Origin: Nocardia bovistercoris
Lineage (GTDB): Bacteria > Actinomycetota > Actinomycetes > Mycobacteriales > Mycobacteriaceae
Direction: 5' to 3'
Assembly: GCF_015674855.1 (NCBI RefSeq)
Contig: NZ_JADMLG010000010.1
Coordinates: 124,001-188,000 of the forward strand
Length of the DNA: 64,000 nucleotides
Shown here: positions 1 to 8,134 of the stretch, one piece after another
Position numbering within the stretch: position 1 is the first letter of the stretch
Layout: every line of letters starts with the position of its first letter
Made by a program: the position numbers and the translations under genes
Notes under the pieces: generated by a model
What the model was told of the DNA's origin: nothing
What the model saw: only the letters and a program-made list of their open reading frames with translations
Database searches by the model: none

Positions 1-1
1 T

Positions 2-43
2 TCTGCACGTCGCGTTCTCCGTATCGGGAGGGAAATCCGATGA
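2..43 (+). CDS. Possible 3' end of an upstream cluster gene (partial)
   Basis: One frame is open from the window edge and stops with TGA at 41-43. That stop overlaps the ATG of the carrier-protein gene as ATGA. The visible tail would be SARRVLRIGREIR. Only 13 codons are visible, so no function can be given. The reason to list it is that the next five gene junctions show the same kind of stop/start overlap, which suggests the operon begins upstream of the window. Confidence 0.35.
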   Translation, partial: SARRVLRIGREIR

Positions 44-351
44 AGGACCGAATACTGGAACTTGTCCGATCGACGTTCGACGAGATAAATCTGACACGGA
101 GCGAGAAGATACCGCTCGACAATATCCTCGATATCGGATTGTATGGCGAGAACGGTTTGTTCGACTCGATGCACCTGGTCAGCTTCCTGAGCTTGTTGGA
201 GGAGCAGATCGAGGACGAGCTCGACTTCCAGGTGTCGCTGACCTCGGAGAAGGCGGTGTCTCGCCGGGTGAGTCCGTTCTCCAGCGTGACCAACCTGGTC
301 GGCTTCATCGAAGAAGAGTTGCAGGACGCCGGCGTCTCCGAAGCGGTGTGA
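40..351 (+). CDS. Acyl carrier protein (phosphopantetheine-binding)
   Basis: A 103-residue acidic helical protein of the acyl/peptidyl carrier family. Ser43, in the stretch GLFDSMHLVSFL, fits the phosphopantetheine attachment serine of the usual DS[LM] motif at the start of helix 2. The start is preceded by GGGAGGG at a good distance. It is the first full gene of a coupled set and overlaps the SDR gene by GTGA. With an AMP-forming ligase two genes downstream, the simplest role is to hold an acid as a thioester while the SDR and halogenase act on it. That role is inferred; carrier identity is fairly sure from size and motif. Confidence 0.8.
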   Translation: MKDRILELVRSTFDEINLTRSEKIPLDNILDIGLYGENGLFDSMHLVSFLSLLEEQIEDELDFQVSLTSEKAVSRRVSPFSSVTNLVGFIEEELQDAGVSEAV

Positions 352-1061
352 GCCGGCCTGCCATGCTCATCTTGATCACCGGCACTCGGACCGGGGTCGG
401 CCAGGCGCTCGCGCAGCAGCTGCTCGATCGTGGACACCAGATCGTCGGTTGCAGTAGAAGATCGGCGACGATCGAGCACGATCGTTACAGACATTACGAG
501 GTCGACCTGACCCGGGCGGATCAGGTTCGTAGTCTGTTCACCGCCGTTCGGCGCGAATACGGCTATCTGGACGGCCTGATAAACAATGCGGGCACCTCGA
601 CGATGAATCACTTCATGATGACGCCGGGAGATGTCTCGCGGAAGATATTCGAGCTCAATTTCTTCGCGGTGCTCGACTGTTGTCGAGAGGCGACGAAACT
701 CTTGCAGCGCAGCGCCGACCCGCCTTCGGCGATTTTGAACGTCTCCACCGTCGCCGTGCCGTGGGCGCTGGACGGCCAGTTGGTCTACTCGGCGAGCAAG
801 AGCGCGATAGAGCAATTGACGCGGGTAATGAGCAAGGAACTCGCTGATTTCGAGATCAGGGTCAACGGCATCGGTCTGCCGCCGGTGCGGACAGTTCTCA
901 CCAGAACAGTTTCCAAGGCGAAGATCGACGAATTGATCCGCCGACAGACAATCAATCGGATGTGCAGCGTGGAAGATATTGTCGGACCAGTCGAATTTCT
1001 GATGACGCAGCAATCCGCCTTCGTGACCGGGGAGACGCTGTTTCTGGGCGGGGTGAACTGA
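348..1061 (+). CDS. SDR family NAD(P)-dependent oxidoreductase
   Basis: A 237-residue short-chain dehydrogenase/reductase of normal length. It shows the Rossmann motif TGTRTGVG near residues 11-18, NNAG at 79-82, Asn104, the catalytic Ser133, and Tyr147/Lys151 in the YSASK box. This is a full catalytic set. Translation probably begins at GTG 348, overlapping the carrier-protein stop; ATG 363 is an alternative. The stop overlaps the next ATG as TGATG. FabG-like reductases of this class often reduce a carrier-bound keto group, and the neighbouring carrier protein makes that likely here, but the substrate is unknown. Confidence 0.9.
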   Translation: MSRPAMLILITGTRTGVGQALAQQLLDRGHQIVGCSRRSATIEHDRYRHYEVDLTRADQVRSLFTAVRREYGYLDGLINNAGTSTMNHFMMTPGDVSRKIFELNFFAVLDCCREATKLLQRSADPPSAILNVSTVAVPWALDGQLVYSASKSAIEQLTRVMSKELADFEIRVNGIGLPPVRTVLTRTVSKAKIDELIRRQTINRMCSVEDIVGPVEFLMTQQSAFVTGETLFLGGVN

Positions 1062-2431
1062 TGGGCAGCCACGAACTCTTCGATCGGTTGAAGCATCTCG
1101 GCGACCGCACCGCGATCATCGATGGTGACGTCGAGCATTCCTATCTCGATCTGCTCGAAGAGGTGCGATCCGCCGAAGCGCTACTTCGCGATTCGGGAGT
1201 GCGGCGGCACGACGTGGTCGTGCTGCACGGGGACTTCTCCTTCCGGTCCATCGCGATTCTCCTGGCGCTCTACGTGAACAAGAACATCGTCGTTCCGATC
1301 GTGCACCTCACCGACGCGGCACTGGCCACCATCTCCGATCACTGTGCCCCGGACCACCTGATCAGGATCGCCGACGGCATCGCGGTGCAGCCGTTCGGCG
1401 CTTCCGTGGACAGGGCGAAGCCCCAGATGTTCGAGGCGATCGTGGGTGCGGGTGCGTCGGGGCTGATCTTGCTCAGCAGCGGCAGCACCGGTAAGCCGAA
1501 AGCGATTCTGCACAATCTCGACGCCCTCGTCGAGGAGAAGCTCGCGGCTCGCGCCCGTACCGGCACGAAGGTGCCGAGTATTCTGATCTTCCTGTTGTTC
1601 GACCATATCGGCGGCATCAACACCGTCCTCGGTGCGGTTCTCGGCGGCAGTCCGGCGATCGTGCCGATCGAACGAACCCCCGACGCGGTGTGCGCCATGA
1701 TCGAACGGCGCCAGGTCAGGGTGTTGCCAACCAGTCCGACTTTTCTCAACCTGATCCTCATCGGCGACTTCCACCGCAGGTACGACCTGTCTTGTCTCCG
1801 GTTGATCACCTACGGCACCGAGCCGATGCCCGCGGCATTGTTGCAGCGCTTGACCACCGCGTTTCCTCGGGTGAAGTTCGTGCAGACCTTCGGCACCAGC
1901 GAGACCGGGATCTCCACCACCGCCAGCGAGTCCTCGGGGAGCACCTACTTCAAGATCACCGATGCCGAGGTCGAGTTCCGGGTGGTCGAGGGCGAATTGC
2001 AGCTGAAGAGTCGGACGCAGTTCGTCGGGTACCTGAACTACCCGAACGAAGCGCTGACCCCCGATGGATGGTTCCGGACCGGAGATCTGGTGGAGGAGAG
2101 CGAGGACGGCTATCTGCGGGTCGTCGGACGGGCCAAAGAGGTCATCAATGTCGGCGGCGAGAAAGTTCTTCCACTGGAACTCGAATCGCTGTTGCTGTCC
2201 AGTCCGGTCATCGCCGACTGCACCGTCTACGGCGTGCCGAACAATATCACCGGCCAAGCCGTCTGCGTGGACGTGCAGACCGTCGAGCCGATGTCGAAAA
2301 CGGAGCTGCGCCGCCACGTGCACGAATTCCTGGCGGGGCGGGTGGCGCAGTTCAAGATTCCCTCGAAAGTCAATCCGGTGACCGATATCGCGGTGTCGGA
2401 GCGGTTCAAGAAGAAAAGGATACTGTCCTGA
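1061..2431 (+). CDS. AMP-forming acyl/aryl ligase (ANL superfamily)
   Basis: A 456-residue adenylate-forming enzyme, somewhat shorter than typical acyl-CoA synthetases (about 500-550). The P-loop LLSSGSTGKPKA lies near residues 138-148, followed by TFGTSETG, the hinge-region stretch GWFRTGDL, GRAKEVINVGGEKV, and a C-terminal KKKRIL carrying the expected catalytic lysine. The start chosen is ATG 1061, which overlaps the SDR stop by one base; the longer open frame upstream lies inside the SDR gene. It probably activates a carboxylic acid for transfer to the adjacent carrier protein rather than to CoA. Acceptor and acid are inferred from context only. Confidence 0.87.
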   Translation: MGSHELFDRLKHLGDRTAIIDGDVEHSYLDLLEEVRSAEALLRDSGVRRHDVVVLHGDFSFRSIAILLALYVNKNIVVPIVHLTDAALATISDHCAPDHLIRIADGIAVQPFGASVDRAKPQMFEAIVGAGASGLILLSSGSTGKPKAILHNLDALVEEKLAARARTGTKVPSILIFLLFDHIGGINTVLGAVLGGSPAIVPIERTPDAVCAMIERRQVRVLPTSPTFLNLILIGDFHRRYDLSCLRLITYGTEPMPAALLQRLTTAFPRVKFVQTFGTSETGISTTASESSGSTYFKITDAEVEFRVVEGELQLKSRTQFVGYLNYPNEALTPDGWFRTGDLVEESEDGYLRVVGRAKEVINVGGEKVLPLELESLLLSSPVIADCTVYGVPNNITGQAVCVDVQTVEPMSKTELRRHVHEFLAGRVAQFKIPSKVNPVTDIAVSERFKKKRILS

Positions 2432-2439
2432 AAGATCTC

Positions 2440-3069
2440 GTGCTGATCGGCGCCGGGAAATTCGCGCTGGAAGTCGCCCGGTATGTCGAGGACATGAACG
2501 CGGACCGTTCCGAATTCAGAATAGCCGGCTATCTGTCGGTCGCGGCCGAAGCGGACGTCGTCGACGCCGAGCTCGTGCTCGCCGAGCACCAGGTGCCGTC
2601 CTCGGCCGCCGTCGTCGTGGCGGTGGCGGACATCGGCGCACGTCGGGAGATCATCGACGGCTACGTTCGTCCCAGCGGACGTACCGCGGCCAACATCGTC
2701 CATCCCAGCACCAGAATCGATCCCGCGGCGCTCTCCGGCGACGGGAACGTACTCGGTCCGTGGTGCTACGTCGGCGTCGACACCCTCATCGGGAGTTTCA
2801 ACGTCGTCAACTACCAGTGCTCGATAGGCCACCATTCTCGGCTCGGGTCGAATAATTTTCTCGCCCCCAATTTCAACTGCGGAAACAGCGTCGGCATCGG
2901 CGACGACAACTTCTTCGGGTTGAGTTGCACCGTCGCGCCCGAGGTGTCGGTCGGTGACCGCAGCGTCTTTCAGGCGGGTATCTGCCTGTTCGAGGATCCG
3001 CCGAGCGACCATTCGTATTTCCTGCCGAATCGGCTGAAGTCCATGAAATCGTTGAAGGAGATGACATGA
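2440..3069 (+). CDS. NeuD/PglD-like hexapeptide-repeat acyltransferase
   Basis: About 209 residues. The N terminus (LIGAGKFALEVARYVED) is the small nucleotide-binding-like domain of NeuD/PglD proteins. The C-terminal half has the spaced Ile/Val/Asn pattern of a left-handed beta-helix. These enzymes usually move an acetyl or acyl group from CoA to an amino sugar. GTG 2440 is the first ordinary start; CTG 2428, overlapping the ligase stop as CTGA, is possible because the frame is open there and reads sensibly. The gene ends with ATGA overlapping the halogenase. In this cluster it may acylate the product or an amino precursor; that is inference. Confidence 0.75.
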   Translation: MLIGAGKFALEVARYVEDMNADRSEFRIAGYLSVAAEADVVDAELVLAEHQVPSSAAVVVAVADIGARREIIDGYVRPSGRTAANIVHPSTRIDPAALSGDGNVLGPWCYVGVDTLIGSFNVVNYQCSIGHHSRLGSNNFLAPNFNCGNSVGIGDDNFFGLSCTVAPEVSVGDRSVFQAGICLFEDPPSDHSYFLPNRLKSMKSLKEMT

Positions 3070-4781
3070 AGCGTGCAAAAGTGCTTATCATCGGCGGCGG
3101 CCCGGCCGGGTGCATCGCGGGGCTGGCGCTCAACGGTCTCGGGCACGAGGTCGAGATATTCGAGAAGAGCCGGTTTCCGCGCTATCGAATCGGGGAGTCG
3201 TTCCTGCCCGGCACCCTGTCGATCCTGCACCGACTCGGGCTGTCCGACGCGTTGGAGGCGGCGGAATATGTCAAGAAGCCGTCCGCGACCTTCCTGTGGG
3301 GGCGTGATCAGGCGCCCTGGACCTTCTCCTTCAACACGCCGCGCACCGCACCGTGGGTATTCGATCACTCGATTCAGGTCGACCGGGGCGACTTCGACAA
3401 GCTTCTGCTCGACCAGGCACGGGCGCGCGGCGTCGTCGTGCACGAGAACGCGCTGGTCGAGAACGTCGATGTCGACGCGGCCGACTCGGTCTCGCTGACC
3501 GCGCGCAGCGGCGACGAATCGGAAACCCATACCGGGGATTTCGTGATCGACGCGGGCGGATCGGGCGGTCCGCTGGCCCGTCAGCTCGATGTGCGTCGTT
3601 TCGACGAGTTCTACAAGAACTTCGCCGTCTGGTCGTACTTCCGGCGAGACGACCCGTTCACCGGGGATCTGAAGGGCACCACCTACTCGATCACCTTCGA
3701 GGACGGCTGGGTGTGGATGATTCCGCTCAAAGGTGACATCTACAGCGTCGGTGTCGTCGTCGACCGGTCCAAGGTCGACGAAATGCGCAAAGTCGGTCGC
3801 GAGCAGTTCTATCGAGAAACCCTCGCACGCTGCGAGCGGGCCATGGAAATCCTGGACGGCGCCACTCCGTACGAAGAGGTACGGGTGGTCCACGACTGGT
3901 CCTACGACTCCGAGATCTTCTCCGGCGGAAGGTTCTTCCTGTGTGGGGACTCCGCCTGTTTCACCGACCCGCTGTTCTCCCAGGGCGTCCATCTGGCGGC
4001 GCAGTCCGCGGTGTCGGCGGCGGCGTCCATCGACCGCATCACCGCACACCCCGACGAGCAGGACGCTGTGCACCGGTGGTACAACCGCAGCTACCAGGAG
4101 ACCTACGAGCAGTATCACGAGTTCTTGGCCTCCTTCTACACTTTCGCGTCGTTCACCGAGCCGGAGTCGGAATTCTGGCTGCGGCGTCGTATCGCGGAGT
4201 CCGACGACGACCGGCTGGAACGGCGCGGTTGGTTCGACAAGCTGATCGAGAAGGATCAGCAGAATCCGGACTGGTCGATCGGCGATTTCCGGGACCGCGC
4301 GTCGACCATGATCGCGATCGGCAGACATCAGCGCATGGAACTCAGCGACGAATTCTCCGACAACGAACTCAATCCGGCACGGGTGCGCTGGATCAGCGAG
4401 CTGACCAAACAACTCAACCGCATCACCCGACTGGAATGGAACGGCGGGGAGGTGATATTGGCGGACTACTACAAAGTCGACCCGCTGAGCTTCCGGTTGG
4501 AAGCCAAGAAGGTCCTGGCCAACGACAAGGGCCAGGACATGATCAAATACACGTTCGATGATGAACACCTCGGCATCTTCACCGACCTCAAGGAACAGGA
4601 GACCGGATACCGGGCGCTGGTGAAGAGCCTCGGCGATATCGGCCGTAAGGACGTCAGCTCACAGATCGTGATCCGGTTGATCGAGGCCGGGCTGATCACC
4701 GGCTACGACAAGCACGGCGAGCGGGTCGCGATCCAGGACCGGCTGCGCTTCGACGGCGTCGGTGTCGAGTACGAAGTGTGA
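3066..4781 (+). CDS. Flavin-dependent halogenase
   Basis: A 571-residue FAD protein. It has GGGPAG near residues 10-15, GESFLP at 43-48, a lysine pair at 70-71 before PSATFLWG (position of the catalytic lysine), the halogenase signature W215-V-W217-M-I219-P220, and GDSACFTDPLFSQGVHL from 294. The WxWxIP motif separates halogenases from monooxygenases. The PLFSQGVHL box and a C-terminal extension of about 200 residues resemble the CmlS/CndH/PltA side of the family, which often acts on carrier-bound substrates. It needs reduced flavin from a partner not seen here. It overlaps genes on both sides. Halide and substrate cannot be told from sequence. Confidence 0.9.
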   Translation: MKRAKVLIIGGGPAGCIAGLALNGLGHEVEIFEKSRFPRYRIGESFLPGTLSILHRLGLSDALEAAEYVKKPSATFLWGRDQAPWTFSFNTPRTAPWVFDHSIQVDRGDFDKLLLDQARARGVVVHENALVENVDVDAADSVSLTARSGDESETHTGDFVIDAGGSGGPLARQLDVRRFDEFYKNFAVWSYFRRDDPFTGDLKGTTYSITFEDGWVWMIPLKGDIYSVGVVVDRSKVDEMRKVGREQFYRETLARCERAMEILDGATPYEEVRVVHDWSYDSEIFSGGRFFLCGDSACFTDPLFSQGVHLAAQSAVSAAASIDRITAHPDEQDAVHRWYNRSYQETYEQYHEFLASFYTFASFTEPESEFWLRRRIAESDDDRLERRGWFDKLIEKDQQNPDWSIGDFRDRASTMIAIGRHQRMELSDEFSDNELNPARVRWISELTKQLNRITRLEWNGGEVILADYYKVDPLSFRLEAKKVLANDKGQDMIKYTFDDEHLGIFTDLKEQETGYRALVKSLGDIGRKDVSSQIVIRLIEAGLITGYDKHGERVAIQDRLRFDGVGVEYEV

Positions 4782-6013
4782 TGTCGGACCATCAGCTCGT
4801 CATGCTACTGGTCGACTTGGTCCTGATCACCGTCGCCGCGCGACTGTTGGGCAGGGTCGCCGAGATGCTCGGCCAGCCCGCGGTGATCGGCGAGATCGCC
4901 GCGGGCATCGTAGCGGGGCCGGTCGTGCTCGGCAGCACGATATCCACCGCGATATTCCCGCTCGACGTCCAGCACTACCTGGCGGCGTTCGCCAACGTCG
5001 GCATCGCCCTTTTCATGTTCCAGGCCGGACTGGAGATCGATCGGAATTCGTTCTCCGGCGCGCGTCGGTTGGTCACCTCCGTGTCGATCGCCGCGTACGC
5101 GGCGCCGTTCGTGCTCGGCATCGTGCTCGGGGCGACGCTGTTGGCCCGGCACGCGCAAGGACATTCGACCCGGTTCGCGTTCTTCCTCGGCGCGGCTCTC
5201 GCGGTGACGGCCTTTCCCGTGCTGGCTCGCATACTCGCCGAGCGCGGCCTGCTGCGCAGCAAGGTCGGCCAGATCGGATTGGCGGCGGCCGCGGTCAACG
5301 ACGTGCTGGCGTGGACGGTTCTGTGCGTGTTGGTCGCGGCGACGAGCGCGAACTCCGCGCAGGGATGGCGTCTGATCGCGGTGGCGCCGTTCCTCGTCGC
5401 GATCGTCTCGATGCGCAGGCTGCTGCCGCGGCTGTCGCGGTCGGCGACGCCGAGCGCGCTGATCGCGGTCGGCATCAGCGGGACACTGATCTGCGGGGCC
5501 GCCACCGCGTGGATGGGCCTGCACCTCATCTTCGGCGCGTTCCTCTTCGGCCTGGTGTTCCCTCGGGAACACAGCGCTCTGCTCTTGGAGCACACCCGGC
5601 TGGTGAGCGCACTGTTCCTCCCGGCGTTCTTCGTGACCGCGGGCTTGCAGGTCAGCTTGAGCGGGTTGGATCGGGGCAGCGCATTGGAGCTGGGCGTGAT
5701 CATCGCGGCCGCGGTGCTCGGCAAATTCGGTGGCACCTACGGCGCGGCGCGCCTGTGCGGCTCACCCCCGAGAGAGGCGGGGATGCTGGCGAGCCTGATG
5801 AACACCCGAGGGTTGACGGAACTGGTGATCTTGGTCGCGGGTCTGTCGCTCGGCTTGATCGGGCCGGAAATGTACTCGCTGTTGGTGATCGCGGCTCTGG
5901 TGACGACCGCGATGACCGCGCCGCTGCTGCGGCTGTTCGCCGGTCGCGCGCGGGTGCGTAGCCCGGGCGGGGATGCGCGAACGGTCGAGCCCGCCTTGAA
6001 CGTCGGAACGTGA
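4781..6013 (+). CDS. Cation/proton antiporter (CPA2, Kef-type)
   Basis: About 410 residues with 12 or so hydrophobic segments over nearly the whole length and no cytosolic regulatory domain. The sequence MLGQPAVIGEIAAGIVAGP near the N terminus and FQAGLEID are typical of the sodium/hydrogen exchanger domain of Kef-like CPA2 transporters. ATG 4781 overlaps the halogenase stop as TGATG; GTG 4778 is one codon upstream in the same frame. Relatives of this class lie in several antibiotic clusters, where they are thought to help export or self-protection. Here the tight coupling to the halogenase supports such a role, but ion specificity is unknown. Confidence 0.85.
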   Translation: MSDHQLVMLLVDLVLITVAARLLGRVAEMLGQPAVIGEIAAGIVAGPVVLGSTISTAIFPLDVQHYLAAFANVGIALFMFQAGLEIDRNSFSGARRLVTSVSIAAYAAPFVLGIVLGATLLARHAQGHSTRFAFFLGAALAVTAFPVLARILAERGLLRSKVGQIGLAAAAVNDVLAWTVLCVLVAATSANSAQGWRLIAVAPFLVAIVSMRRLLPRLSRSATPSALIAVGISGTLICGAATAWMGLHLIFGAFLFGLVFPREHSALLLEHTRLVSALFLPAFFVTAGLQVSLSGLDRGSALELGVIIAAAVLGKFGGTYGAARLCGSPPREAGMLASLMNTRGLTELVILVAGLSLGLIGPEMYSLLVIAALVTTAMTAPLLRLFAGRARVRSPGGDARTVEPALNVGT

Positions 6014-6834
6014 GGGCCGAGAAAGTGACAGTGCGAACGTCGGAATTGAATGTCGTGGTCAAGGGGTCGGGGTTGCCGATAGTGTTCCTGCACGGCTACG
6101 GGGTGGATCACCGCACCTTCCTGCCGTGCGAGGATGTCTTCACCGACGACGAACCTTGGCAGCGAATCTATGTCGACCTCCCCGGTTTCGGCGGGAGTCC
6201 GGCCGAGGGCACCGCGCCGAACGCCGACGCGTTTCTCGCGTTGATCGAGAGATTCGTCGACAACCGCATCGATTCCCGTTTCGCGGTGGTCGGCAATTCC
6301 TTCGGCGCGCAACTCGCCCGGCATCTGGTCGGAGCATTTCGTGATCGAGTGGTCGGTGCGGCCTTCTTCTCCCCGGTGCTGGTCGATCCGCGCGACGCGA
6401 CGCTGCCGGAGAAGGTCTTTCCCCGGTCCAATCGTGAGTTGCGTGATCGACTCGACCCGGTCGAACGGGCGCTGTTCCGTGCCAACGCCATGGATCAGAG
6501 CTGGGGTGCGTGGGACCGGTTCGCCCGCTGTGTGCTGCCCGGATTACAGGTATACGACCGCGAGTTCGGCGAACTGTTGCGGGCCTCGTTCGTTCCGGTC
6601 GAGCGGGTGGAATACGAAAAGGGCTCGGTGGATATTCCGGCGCTGTTGATCACGGGACGGCAGGACACCATTGTCGGCTGGTCCGATCAGCAAATTCTGT
6701 CGCGTACCTACACTCGTATGGACAATGTGGTCCTCGACGCGTGCGGCCACAACCCGCACGTCGACAGGCCGGTCGCCTTCGACAGCTGCTTCCGGGAATG
6801 GGTCCGGCGGGTCGCCGCGGAGCTGCGATCGTGA
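6010..6834 (+). CDS. Alpha/beta hydrolase
   Basis: A 274-residue alpha/beta-hydrolase fold protein. The oxyanion region VFLHGYG is near residue 25, the nucleophile elbow is GNSFG (Ser97), the acid is probably in ITGRQDTIVGW, and the histidine is in ACGHNPHVDRP near the C terminus. The triad looks intact. GTG 6010 overlaps the antiporter stop as GTGA. In this cluster it could release product from the carrier protein or hydrolyse an ester. Cofactor-free haloperoxidases share the same fold, so activity cannot be settled by sequence alone. Confidence 0.85.
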   Translation: MRAEKVTVRTSELNVVVKGSGLPIVFLHGYGVDHRTFLPCEDVFTDDEPWQRIYVDLPGFGGSPAEGTAPNADAFLALIERFVDNRIDSRFAVVGNSFGAQLARHLVGAFRDRVVGAAFFSPVLVDPRDATLPEKVFPRSNRELRDRLDPVERALFRANAMDQSWGAWDRFARCVLPGLQVYDREFGELLRASFVPVERVEYEKGSVDIPALLITGRQDTIVGWSDQQILSRTYTRMDNVVLDACGHNPHVDRPVAFDSCFREWVRRVAAELRS

Positions 6835-6877
6835 CCGGCGCACCGTTCACCCGAGCGTGAAGTATTCCGGTGCCAGG

Positions 6878-8134
6878 ATGAGTTCCATGCGCTTCTCGAT
6901 TCAGGATTGGTTTCGTGCCGCGTTCGTCATGTTCGGCGTCGGCTGGGGTGCGAATCAGTTCTCGCCCATGGCTGGGGTGTACGAGCGAGACACGAACCTG
7001 TCCGGCGCCGCCTTCGCCGCGCTGTTCGGCGTGTACGCGGCTGGGCTGATCCCGGCGCTGCTGATCACCGGAGCAGTGGCCGACCGGCGCGGGCGCCGGT
7101 GGGTGACGATCCGCACGGCCGTCTTGTCGATCGTGGCGACCATCGTACTGATCTGCGGACCGGGCGAGGTTGCGGTGATGGGCTCGGCGCGGTTCCTGGC
7201 CGGAATCGCCTCGGGCGCCGCCTTTGTCGCGGGAAGTGCCTGGGTGAAGGAACTGTCCGCGGGCGCCGCCGAAGGGGCGGGCGCCCGTCGGGCCGCGATC
7301 GCGTTGTCGGCGGGGTTCGGCGCCGGACCGCTCGTGTCCGGTGCGGTCGCGCAATGGCTGCCGCTCGCGACGAGTGCTCCGTATTTCCCGCATCTGGTGT
7401 TGATGCTCCCGGCGGTGCTGTTGGTCCGTCGGTGCCCCGATCCGGCGTCGACTCGGCTCGGGCCTCGGACGCCGCTGCCGGAGATGGTACGGACCCGAGG
7501 CTTCCTGGTCGGCGTTCTTCCGTGGGCGCCATGGGTTTTCGGAGCCGCGACGACATCTTTCGTGACCGCGGCGAAACTGGCCTCGGCACATGCGGGTGGC
7601 CTGCCGATCGCGTTCAGCGGCGCCGTGGCAGGTCTCACGCTACTGACCGGCGTGCTGATTCAGCCCTTGGCGCGGCGGTTGGATTCGCGTGGAGCGCAGT
7701 GGCCACCGGTTGTCGGCCTGCTGCTGGCAGGCGGTGGGTTCGTGGTCACCGCGGTGCTCGCCGAGACCGCGGGTGCGCGCTATCAGGTCGCGCTCATTCT
7801 GCCCGCCGCCGTGCTGCTCGGCGCCGCGTACGGAATTCTGCTGGTCGCGGGGTTGCTCGCGGTGCAACGACTGGCCGAGCCGGACGAACTGGCCTCCGCT
7901 GTCGCGGTGTTCTACACCCTGATCTACCTCGGATTCGCCGCTCCCTATCTGCTCGAGGTCCTGTCCGGCGGTGTGGACTGGGCGCCGTGGTTGATCGTGG
8001 AGGCGGTGGTGACATCGGTGACCGCGGCGGTGGTCGTGGTCAACGCGAGGGTGACGACAGCGCGCTCGGCGCCCGTACGGCACGACGAGGTAGTCGCCGC
8101 GCCGCTTTCGAGGAGCGTTTCAATCGATGAATGA
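6878..8134 (+). CDS. MFS transporter, probable exporter
   Basis: About 418 residues with the 12 hydrophobic segments of the major facilitator superfamily. The loop 2-3 motif is visible as GAVADRRGRRW near residue 70. Two in-frame ATGs (6878 and 6887) could start it; AGGA at 6875 suits the second better. It follows the hydrolase by about 45 bases, so it is likely the last gene of the biosynthetic run and may export the product. Its 3' end overlaps the end of the opposing acyl-CoA ligase gene by 15 bases. Substrate unknown. Confidence 0.85.
   Translation: MSSMRFSIQDWFRAAFVMFGVGWGANQFSPMAGVYERDTNLSGAAFAALFGVYAAGLIPALLITGAVADRRGRRWVTIRTAVLSIVATIVLICGPGEVAVMGSARFLAGIASGAAFVAGSAWVKELSAGAAEGAGARRAAIALSAGFGAGPLVSGAVAQWLPLATSAPYFPHLVLMLPAVLLVRRCPDPASTRLGPRTPLPEMVRTRGFLVGVLPWAPWVFGAATTSFVTAAKLASAHAGGLPIAFSGAVAGLTLLTGVLIQPLARRLDSRGAQWPPVVGLLLAGGGFVVTAVLAETAGARYQVALILPAAVLLGAAYGILLVAGLLAVQRLAEPDELASAVAVFYTLIYLGFAAPYLLEVLSGGVDWAPWLIVEAVVTSVTAAVVVVNARVTTARSAPVRHDEVVAAPLSRSVSIDE

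Noticed and set aside
2970..4568. 532-codon open frame antisense to the halogenase gene
   Set aside because: It mirrors the codon bias of the real gene on the other strand and has no family match or ribosome-binding site.
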